Origin: an uncultured Bacilli bacterium
GTDB taxonomy: Bacteria; Bacillota_I; Bacilli_A; RF39; UBA660
DNA: 13,936 nucleotides
Assembly: GCA_944327405.1 (NCBI GenBank)
Contig: CALVHK010000019.1
Coordinates: 1 to 13,936, forward strand
Direction: 5' to 3'
Shown here: one piece after another, positions 5,732-10,430 of the stretch
Layout of the letters: each line of letters opens with the position of its first letter
How positions within the stretch are numbered: position 1 is the stretch's first letter
Notes under the pieces: model-generated
The model's input: only the letters and a program-made list of their open reading frames with translations
Told to the model about the DNA's origin: nothing
Databases searched by the model: none
Program-made: the position numbers and the translations under genes

Positions 5732-7252
5732 CTATTCACCTGACTGTTCTGTATTATTTGTTCCCTCTTCTTCCATATCAGCATTATTCTCTATCAAATC
5801 AATGTCTTGAGCTATGGCTGGTTCTTCCATTTCTACGATACCATTTTCGTTCTTAATTCTTTTTACTTCTTCTAATTTCCACTTTTCATCTTTGGTATCG
5901 CCATACAGTTCATCAATACTAGCTTCAATACTCATGATTCCACTTGTTTTAGCTTTACCAACAGTTTCGATTTGAGCTTCGAAGCTAGGGTTTGCATAGC
6001 CTCCAAAGGTAACAGTCGCTTCAGTGTCTGTAATAGTTTTTCCATTCATTGTATCATATACTTTAAATGTAATATCTACTATATCTTGAATAGTTTTAGT
6101 AAGAACTTCTATGATTTGATTTCTTTTATACAATGTAGTCTTTTCTTTTTCTCTAGTAGCTTCGGCATTATCTATTTTCTTTGTATCAATACCAAGTGTA
6201 CTAGGGCTAATTAGTCCAGTTAAGCATTGGTCTAGTGATGTAATGTATGTACTCAATAAAGCTTCATGTTGAATTTGCCCTTGAGTTGTTTCTATTTTGC
6301 TTTTTGCGTCTTCAGACATGGTCTCTTCTATTGCAATATAATCGTTATCAAAATCGCTTCCACGGAGTAATAACCCTGTTTTAGGGTCTCTAGGCAAAAG
6401 AGATTCGGGTATATATGTTTTTATTTGGCTTTTTCTTAAAGCAAGCATCCATTGAGACCATACCTCATCAAAGGCATCAAAGTTATCTAACTTACCATCA
6501 AAGAGTGATTTACCGCGGCCAGGATACTTCTTTGATTTTTTAAACATCAAAGGTAATGCCATCATGAATTTATTATTGTTTACTATTGGCTTATATTTTT
6601 GAGCTAATTCAGGATAATCTTCAATGTTTAACTCAACTCCCTCTTTGTTTACTAGCTTATAAGTGATTCCATTTTTATCGTATCGTTCTAAAAGGGTGTA
6701 TTTTTGCTTATTTATAAACTTTTTTGTTTTAAATATAACAGCAACTAATCTTCCTCTTTCATATTCGAATTCCACACGAGAACCATCATAAAACTCAATT
6801 ATAGGATATTGGCTTATATCTGTATCAATAGACCACTTAAAGGCACCATCTCCTATAGCAAGTGCCCCCACAACACTGTCGCGAGTTAAACTTTTAAAAT
6901 CATTTTCTTTTGCAATACTATTCCATTCATCTTGCCTTTTTTTGGGTTTTACATCATTTAGGTCATCTGTTGAAATATCCGCTAATGTATCTACAATCAT
7001 AGATGGTAAACCGGTATGTATTTTTCTGATATTCATACCTGCAGTTGGTCTACTTCCCCAAAAGTGAGCATTTCCTAACTTATCGTCTAATTGTTCGTAT
7101 AATTGCTCTAATTCATTTGCATCACCGCGATACCAAATGTTATTGATAAAAGCTTGTCCCTCAAAATTTGTTAGCTGTTCTATATCTATTTGCAGCGAAT
7201 CTGGATTTTTTATTTCTAACCAATTTCTTAACATATTCTTAATCACTCCCAT
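5732..7252 (-). CDS. Portal protein (SPP1 gp6 / A118 type)
   Basis: A 506-residue portal from the ATG at 7252, with GAGGAGG placed correctly upstream; an ATG at 7273 would include this ribosome site in the gene and is less likely. Segments such as WGSRPTAGMNIRKIHTGLPS, GDGAFKWSID, IIEFYDGSRVEFEYERGRLV, SPSTLGIDTK and EATREKEKTTLYKRNQIIE are typical of SPP1/A118-like portals. Twelve copies form the ring at the capsid vertex through which DNA passes. The acidic tail (DIDLIENNADMEEEGTN) is unusually rich in Glu and Asn. It follows terL with a 1-base gap and precedes the MuF gene, the canonical order. Confidence 0.9.
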   Translation of the reverse strand: MGVIKNMLRNWLEIKNPDSLQIDIEQLTNFEGQAFINNIWYRGDANELEQLYEQLDDKLGNAHFWGSRPTAGMNIRKIHTGLPSMIVDTLADISTDDLNDVKPKKRQDEWNSIAKENDFKSLTRDSVVGALAIGDGAFKWSIDTDISQYPIIEFYDGSRVEFEYERGRLVAVIFKTKKFINKQKYTLLERYDKNGITYKLVNKEGVELNIEDYPELAQKYKPIVNNNKFMMALPLMFKKSKKYPGRGKSLFDGKLDNFDAFDEVWSQWMLALRKSQIKTYIPESLLPRDPKTGLLLRGSDFDNDYIAIEETMSEDAKSKIETTQGQIQHEALLSTYITSLDQCLTGLISPSTLGIDTKKIDNAEATREKEKTTLYKRNQIIEVLTKTIQDIVDITFKVYDTMNGKTITDTEATVTFGGYANPSFEAQIETVGKAKTSGIMSIEASIDELYGDTKDEKWKLEEVKRIKNENGIVEMEEPAIAQDIDLIENNADMEEEGTNNTEQSGE

Positions 7253-7253
7253 G

Positions 7254-8672
7254 CTATTCTTCCTCCTCTGCATCTTTAATCATTATCTTTATCAAATCCC
7301 AATTACCAATCAATTTCTTAAATGGTAACCAAGCATATTGGCATCCTTGAATTGAGTGGTCGTGTCCATCTTCAAGTTGCCCTTCTTCATCATAACTATA
7401 AGTATTACACTCATTTATATAATCTTTGCAAGTTTCTACAATTAAAAAATCATTGGTTTTTAGCCAAGATTGTTCTAATTGTACTCTTGTTAGATTCTTT
7501 GTTTTTTTCCATGCCCCTGTGAATATGTAAATACACCCGGTCTTGCGTTTATATTTATTTGCCTCAGCAATCGTTCCAGCATCCGCACTATCTATGAATA
7601 TGTATCTTGCAAATCCCCATTTTGTTTTGCATTTTTCAGCAAATGCTACCAACTTGGGTATAACATCGCTAGGAGCAAATGGAACTTCTCTATCTTTATT
7701 GTTGTGAGTTTCTTCTTCTAACAAAATACATTTTCTATCGTCGGTTATCCCGATAAATTCGAACGTTAATTTATCATGTGTTTTTTTAGAATAAGATGTA
7801 TCACAACCAATCGCGAATCTGATAAATTTTCTTTTTTTCTTAGGTGTTCCTTCTTGCCAATCTGCAAACATGGCCTGTTTTTCTGTAATGATATCCTTAG
7901 GTTCTATATTAAATACCAATCCTGTGGCTTTACCTCTTAACCCTAATATTTTATTTTTATACAATTTAGTACCTACCGGTACAGATTCGATTATTTGTTT
8001 TTTCTTTTCCTCTGTTAAACTAGCATTGTTGTCAAATGTAAAATACCACCATGTCCAATCAGCTATTTGTGGCAAGTCTAACATTCTTAACAATTCGCTA
8101 GGTGCATCATTTTTATATTTTTCAATTGGTCTAGCATGGTTTACATATTGTGTATAGCATTCTTTATTTGGATCATCTGGATTCAGAGTACACAATTTGT
8201 AATCTGCTCTCATGAAAGCTTCGCGTACAAAGTCCATATCTGCAATGTTAAACTCGTCTATGAATAATCCATAACATTGACCACCTAATGCTTTTTTCCA
8301 ACGCTTTTTATTGTCATATCCTAAAACATAAATAATCTTATTTCCATTAGGCGTATGAAATATTATGTGAGGAAGGCTTATCTTACCAGCTCCATTAGGC
8401 TTGTACTCTATGCACCCACCATTCTCATAATCACCGAATATTTCTAATAATCCCATATCAGAATTGATTATGTTTTTTTCAATTGTCCCCAGGTCTAATC
8501 CCGCTATAATGCTTGGTTTAGTACCATTGTAATTCATTATCTTAAACACGAACTTTGGAATACCAACGGTTGTTTTACCTGCAAAGGTTGTACCTTCTAA
8601 GAATTCCGCGCTTGCATCATATTCTAGAAAATCTATATATTTTTCGCTTAAAGGAAATACTTCTGTATTCAT
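7254..8672 (-). CDS. terL: Terminase large subunit (PBSX family)
   Basis: A 472-residue DNA packaging motor. The ATPase half has a Walker A-like EGTTFAGKTT (26-35), a Walker B LFIDE (136-140) and the coupling motif TLNP (162-165). The C-terminal half has an RNase H-like nuclease with acidic residues at D291 (AIGCDTSY), D361 (IFIDSADAG) and D438 (GHDHS). It cuts concatemeric DNA and pumps it into the prohead through the portal. Length and motifs fit PBSX-type large terminases and the gene looks intact. Its last codons hold the GAGGAGG ribosome site of the portal gene. Confidence 0.92.
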   Translation of the reverse strand: MNTEVFPLSEKYIDFLEYDASAEFLEGTTFAGKTTVGIPKFVFKIMNYNGTKPSIIAGLDLGTIEKNIINSDMGLLEIFGDYENGGCIEYKPNGAGKISLPHIIFHTPNGNKIIYVLGYDNKKRWKKALGGQCYGLFIDEFNIADMDFVREAFMRADYKLCTLNPDDPNKECYTQYVNHARPIEKYKNDAPSELLRMLDLPQIADWTWWYFTFDNNASLTEEKKKQIIESVPVGTKLYKNKILGLRGKATGLVFNIEPKDIITEKQAMFADWQEGTPKKKRKFIRFAIGCDTSYSKKTHDKLTFEFIGITDDRKCILLEEETHNNKDREVPFAPSDVIPKLVAFAEKCKTKWGFARYIFIDSADAGTIAEANKYKRKTGCIYIFTGAWKKTKNLTRVQLEQSWLKTNDFLIVETCKDYINECNTYSYDEEGQLEDGHDHSIQGCQYAWLPFKKLIGNWDLIKIMIKDAEEEE

Positions 8673-9004
8673 TACTTATTCTTTAATTGTTTGCTTATAG
8701 ATTCTAGAACTTTAGTTGCTTGAGGATTTTCTATATTAATGTTTTCGGTTGGTTTCTGGCCTAATGTGTCCCTGATTACTTCATATGCTTTTACATTACC
8801 TTTTTTAGCTTTCTTTATTAAGGCATTAGTAATATCGATAGCAAAGTTACCTGTCTTGGTCGGAGTTTCCAGCGCTTCTTCTAACAGCTCTTTTAATAGT
8901 CTTTTCTCACGCCTTACTTCTCCAGATTTTATTCCGCCATTTTTCCCTTTTTCTCTCGCTTCACTCTTGGTTTTTACTGGCTTTAAATTATTTTCATTTG
9001 CCAT
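8672..9004 (-). CDS. terS: Terminase small subunit
   Basis: A 110-residue protein from the ATG at 9004, which has AAGGTGAG upstream; an in-frame GTG at 9025 would place that ribosome site inside the gene and is rejected. The N-terminal part is very basic (TKSEAREKGKNGGIKSGEVR), then a helical segment (LLKELLEEALETPTK) and a second helical part KKGNVKAYEVIRDTLGQKP. This pattern is typical of small terminase-like proteins located before PBSX-type large terminases. It would recognise phage DNA and hand it to the large subunit. Its stop TAA overlaps the ATG of the large subunit gene by one base (TAATG), so translation is coupled. Confidence 0.75.
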   Translation of the reverse strand: MANENNLKPVKTKSEAREKGKNGGIKSGEVRREKRLLKELLEEALETPTKTGNFAIDITNALIKKAKKGNVKAYEVIRDTLGQKPTENINIENPQATKVLESISKQLKNK

Positions 9005-9025
9005 AATTCTCACCTTGTATAACAC

Positions 9026-9445
9026 TCATAATTTTCTCACTCTCCTCAAGTACTGTTCTTTCATCAACAAATTTCCTTTCTTGTTGCGATCCGAGCAATG
9101 TTCTCGTTCGAACTGCTCGAGTATATCTCGGATTCTTAATAGATTCTCTCTATCCAAATATCCTTTCGCGTTCTCGTCGATCATTTCACTGGTTATTGCT
9201 AAGAACATGTCGTAGTCCTTCGCTTCGATTAAGTGTAGGTATTCGTGACTTGTCGGTTGATTTAGTATAGCTCCATTCCACCACAAGTAGCCTTCGCCTA
9301 ATCCCATACTCTTGCAATTCCTGCGAGGCACGATAAGATGATGAAAGCTTAGAGTATTCTTATTTGTAACCGGATACGACATGAAGTCATAACCTAACTT
9401 CATAATCTTGTAATACTCTATCATTTCTTTTGTTATTTCTCTCAT
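9026..9445 (-). CDS. HNH endonuclease (packaging-associated)
   Basis: A 139-residue protein from the ATG at 9445, which has GAGG four bases upstream; an upstream in-frame TTG at 9463 lacks a ribosome site and is rejected. The core is FHHLIVPRR (H35, H36), WWNGAILN (N57) and SHEYLHLI (H67, H71), the His-Asn-His order of an HNH nuclease. The C-terminal third is helical and basic. HNH proteins encoded directly before the terminase genes are common in siphoviruses and assist DNA cutting during packaging (established for HK97-type phages). The next gene follows by about 21 bases. The hairpin AGACAA/TTGTCT lies just before its ribosome site. Confidence 0.72.
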   Translation of the reverse strand: MREITKEMIEYYKIMKLGYDFMSYPVTNKNTLSFHHLIVPRRNCKSMGLGEGYLWWNGAILNQPTSHEYLHLIEAKDYDMFLAITSEMIDENAKGYLDRENLLRIRDILEQFEREHCSDRNKKGNLLMKEQYLRRVRKL

Positions 9446-9523
9446 AATACCTCGCTCAGACAATTTTTATGTTTTTTGTCTATATCTTTTAAATATCAGA
9501 AAATTTGTCACTAATAAACACTG

Positions 9524-9672
9524 TACTGATTGATATATGTAAGAATTGAACTTACTGCAAGAGTTGTTGTTACTCTTTTAATACCTCTGACTATCGCTTT
9601 CTATCAAATAACTGATTACTCGCAGACCGTAGGAAATAACCTAAGCCAAATTAGGAAATATATCAATCAGTA
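9524..9672 (-). ncRNA. Large tRNA-like RNA fold with a 15-bp acceptor-like helix (element H)
   Basis: A perfect 15-bp helix joins TACTGATTGATATAT (9672-9658) with its complement at 9538-9524. As in a tRNA, two bases (TT) separate the 5' strand from a D-arm-like hairpin CCTAA-TTTGGC-TTAGG (9655-9640) whose loop holds the GG pair. A perfect T arm GTAAG-TTCAATT-CTTAC (9555-9539) abuts the 3' strand with no gap. A hairpin AAGAGT-AACAACA-ACTCTT sits just before the T arm, where a long variable arm would be. About 60 bases replace the anticodon arm. There is no CCA end, and the acceptor helix is twice the normal length, so this is a tRNA mimic, not a tRNA. Confidence 0.65.
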
Positions 9673-9741
9673 TACTATCTATTAATACCAAAAAATTTTT
9701 GATTTTTCTTCCGGTATCCATAAAATAGTGGAATCATTTTC

Positions 9742-9830
9742 TTATTTGAAAGTACAAGTCGGAATAAAATGAATAAAAGACTTATTGTTTTAGTCATTAG
9801 TTAAAGGAGCGTTCTTGTACTCTCAAATAA
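9742..9830 (-). ncRNA. Long-range 17-bp stem enclosing a 55-nt loop (element G)
   Basis: Bases 9830-9814 pair with 9758-9742 over 17 base pairs with a single G-U wobble; the inner end is AGTACAAG with CTTGTACT. The 55-base interior holds another CTCCTTTAA (9809-9801), which again could pair with Shine-Dalgarno sequences, and a small hairpin GACT/AGTC. A 17-bp helix of this quality is unlikely by chance even in AT-rich DNA. No promoter or reading frame could be assigned, so it may be part of read-through transcripts or of one larger RNA together with the tRNA-like fold downstream. Confidence 0.5.
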
Positions 9831-9854
9831 AAAAAGATACAAATTAATGTATCT
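9829..9854 (-). terminator. Rho-independent terminator of the small RNA
   Basis: The stem AGATAC (9854-9849) pairs with GTATCT (9840-9835) around an 8-base loop and runs straight into seven T residues (9835-9829). The stem is AT-rich and short, so termination may be partial, but the U-tract is good and its place after the P2 hairpins fits. Confidence 0.6.
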
Positions 9855-9941
9855 CTAATCAGTAAAGGAGCTAGATAGGAGTCATAACCTCCACACTAGC
9901 ATAAAAAGATATTGGGTTATGAAATATTTTATATTTATTTC
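9829..9941 (-). ncRNA. Small structured RNA with a possible loop pseudoknot, about 110 nt
   Basis: Between P2 and a terminator lies a stretch with ordered structure. First a hairpin GAAATA/TATTTC (9941-9921). Then a stem GCTAG/CTAGC (9900-9896 with 9874-9870) with a 3x3 internal loop and an upper stem GGAG/CTCC capped by the 7-base loop GTTATGA (9888-9882). The whole loop is complementary to TCATAAC at 9922-9916, so a pseudoknot, or a switch to the alternative 8-bp helix TCATAACC/GGTTATGA, is possible. A single-stranded CTCCTTT (9870-9864), complementary to a Shine-Dalgarno sequence, follows, then the terminator. No reading frame of useful length is present. Confidence 0.5.
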
Positions 9942-9979
9942 ATTATACCAATTATATAATAAATAAAAGTATATGTCCA
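9942..9979 (-). promoter_or_regulatory. Putative promoter P2 for a small terminated RNA
   Basis: On the minus strand TGGACA (9979-9974) is followed after 17 bases by TATAAT (9956-9951). A second TATAAT with an extended -10 TG (TGGTATAAT, 9950-9942) lies just after it, without a good -35. Either would start transcription at about 9945-9935, shortly before the hairpins of the following RNA, which ends at a terminator at 9829. The local sequence is AT-rich, so confidence is moderate. Confidence 0.55.
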
Positions 9980-10008
9980 TACCGCCAAAAAGGCTAGCAA
10001 AAGGACAT
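9973..10008 (-). ncRNA. Hairpin at the end of the RNA array (element E)
   Basis: ATGTCC (10008-10003) pairs with GGACAT (9978-9973), with a small inner hairpin GCC-TTTTT-GGC. It lacks the ACAGCAA and GTTWAR motifs and the 20-base linker of modules A-D, so it closes the series rather than continuing it. It could terminate or protect the 3' end of the array transcript, but the bases after it (ATATACTTTTATTT) are not a clean U-tract. Its 3' strand overlaps the -35 of promoter P2, so the same bases may serve both purposes. Confidence 0.35.
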
Positions 10009-10019
10009 TTTATTTTAAC

Positions 10020-10085
10020 AAGGCTCTTAATAGCCAAAGTAAAAGTTTGGTGTGCCATTGCACTATTAATTGCTGTATGAGCCTT
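10020..10085 (-). ncRNA. RNA array module D with an anticodon-arm-like hairpin (66 nt)
   Basis: The closing stem AAGGCTC (10085-10079) pairs perfectly with GAGCCTT (10026-10020) and is followed by GTTAAA. ACAGCAA lies at 10076-10070. A second helix TTAATA(G)/CTATTAA encloses two hairpins: GTGC-AATG-GCAC and CCAAA-CTTTTAC-TTTGG. The latter has a 5-bp stem and a 7-base loop with U at the position of U33, UUU at the anticodon position and A after it, so it looks like the anticodon arm of a tRNA-Lys(UUU). There is no T arm. The module fits the same pattern of shared motifs and spacing as A-C. Confidence 0.62.
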
Positions 10086-10106
10086 TATTATTTGTAGGAG
10101 CTAAAC

Positions 10107-10192
10107 AAAGCCATTTTATAGGAATCGAACCTATTCATTTTCCTTACATTGAAATGAGCCACCAAAATAGTATTTTTTGCAGTAATGGCTTT
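10107..10192 (-). ncRNA. RNA array module C with a T arm (86 nt)
   Basis: The closing stem is 9 bp, AAAGCCATT (10192-10184) with AATGGCTTT (10115-10107), followed by GTTTAG. The shared motif appears as ACTGCAA (10183-10177). A perfect tRNA-type T arm, ATAGG-TTCGATT-CCTAT (10134-10118), sits two bases before the 3' strand of the closing stem, close to the stacking found in tRNA. Two further hairpins can form: CAAAA/TTTTG with a 7-base loop, and CATTT/AAATG. No acceptor CCA and no standard anticodon loop are seen. It belongs to the same series as modules A, B and D. Confidence 0.65.
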
Positions 10193-10212
10193 TTTGAATT
10201 TAAATATTAAAC

Positions 10213-10315
10213 AAGACACATAATTGTTATTTGGTTGGAATTGAACCAACATTAATAGATCCCTAAATCTATCGCTTTACCTCTTAAGCAACGAGTTTTT
10301 TGCTGTAAGTGTCTT
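10213..10315 (-). ncRNA. RNA array module B with an embedded tRNA core (103 nt)
   Basis: The closing stem is AAGACAC (10315-10309) with GTGTCTT (10219-10213), perfect over 7 bp, followed by GTTTAA. ACAGCAA lies at 10306-10300. Inside is a tRNA-like core in the correct order: D arm GCTT/AAGC with loop AAGAGGTA (10289-10274), anticodon arm ATAGA/TCTAT or ATAGAT/ATCTAT (10272-10255), a 4-base variable stretch, and a perfect T arm GTTGG-TTCAATT-CCAAC (10250-10234). The distance from base 26 to the T stem is that of a standard tRNA. The bases where an acceptor stem should be do not pair, and there is no CCA, so this is a tRNA mimic or a decayed tRNA rather than a normal tRNA gene. Confidence 0.68.
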
Positions 10316-10336
10316 TAATTCATGGATAAGTTTAAC

Positions 10337-10390
10337 AAGAGGCTTAATTAAAATCCCAATTTAATTAAATTAATTTGCTGTTTGCCTCTT
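10337..10390 (-). ncRNA. RNA array module A (54 nt, stem-closed)
   Basis: A perfect 7-bp closing stem, AAGAGGC (10390-10384) with GCCTCTT (10343-10337). After the 5' strand come 2 bases and the shared motif ACAGCAA (10381-10375). The interior folds into an AT-only 9-bp hairpin (TTAATTAAA/TTTAATTAA) with a 7-base loop TTGGGAT, which has the form of an anticodon loop (U33, GGG, A37). The shared motif GTTAAA follows immediately after the 3' strand. No T arm is present. This is the first and shortest of four modules of the same design, starting about 5 bases after the predicted start of transcription from P1. Confidence 0.6.
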
Positions 10391-10401
10391 TCGATATTTT
10401 A

Positions 10402-10430
10402 ATTATATCAAATTTATCCCTTGTAATCAA
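10402..10430 (-). promoter_or_regulatory. Sigma-70-type promoter P1 for the RNA array
   Basis: On the minus strand a -35 TTGATT (10430-10425) is followed after exactly 17 bases by a perfect -10 TATAAT (10407-10402) with an extended -10 TG at 10410-10409. The predicted start, about 10397-10394, falls only a few bases before the first stem of module A. The -35 overlaps the last codons of the DUF2828 gene. In such AT-rich DNA TATAAT is easy to find by chance, but the correct spacing, the extended -10 and the position immediately before the first module make this a strong call. Confidence 0.75.

Larger units (their letters stand above)
10009..10391 (-). repeat. Tandem modular RNA array with shared flank motifs and 20-21-nt linkers
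   Basis: Modules A-D obey one pattern: closing stem starting AAG plus four variable bases, then 1-2 bases, then ACWGCAA, a variable core, the complementary stem ending CTT, then GTTWAR. The stem sequences differ but all four keep full pairing, a covariation-like signal within one molecule. The linkers A-B, B-C and C-D are 21, 20 and 21 bases and each begins with the GTTWAR motif (GTTAAA, GTTTAA, GTTTAG). The final GTTAAA (10019-10014) leads after 11 bases into a last hairpin. The sequence is not a simple DNA repeat; what repeats is the structural plan. Confidence 0.65.

Noticed and set aside
8739..9215. A 158-residue plus-strand frame opposite the small terminase and HNH genes
   Set aside because: Low-complexity Ser/Phe/Leu composition typical of antisense frames; both minus-strand genes have family motifs and ribosome sites.
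9446..9463. TTG at 9463 as start of the HNH gene
   Set aside because: The ribosome site GAGG lies after it and fits the ATG at 9445.
9483..9511. A promoter for the HNH gene (GTGACA with a downstream AT-rich box)
   Set aside because: No acceptable -10 lies at 16-18 bases (AAGATA, AGATAT); in such AT-rich DNA this is not above chance.
9524..9672. A group I intron or tmRNA
   Set aside because: The central bases (ACGGTCTGCGAG, GATAGTCAG) faintly recall intron core motifs, but I could not build P3-P7-P8, and no tmRNA tag frame or Ala acceptor is present.
10107..10315. Two ordinary tRNA genes in modules B and C
   Set aside because: T arms and other arms are convincing, but the acceptor stems are displaced or unpaired, module C lacks a proper anticodon arm, and no CCA or discriminator pattern is present. 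They are better called tRNA-like.
10009..10391. A CRISPR array
   Set aside because: The repeating unit is a structural plan with different stem sequences and different lengths; there is no identical repeat of 24-40 bases and no spacer of constant size comparable to CRISPR.
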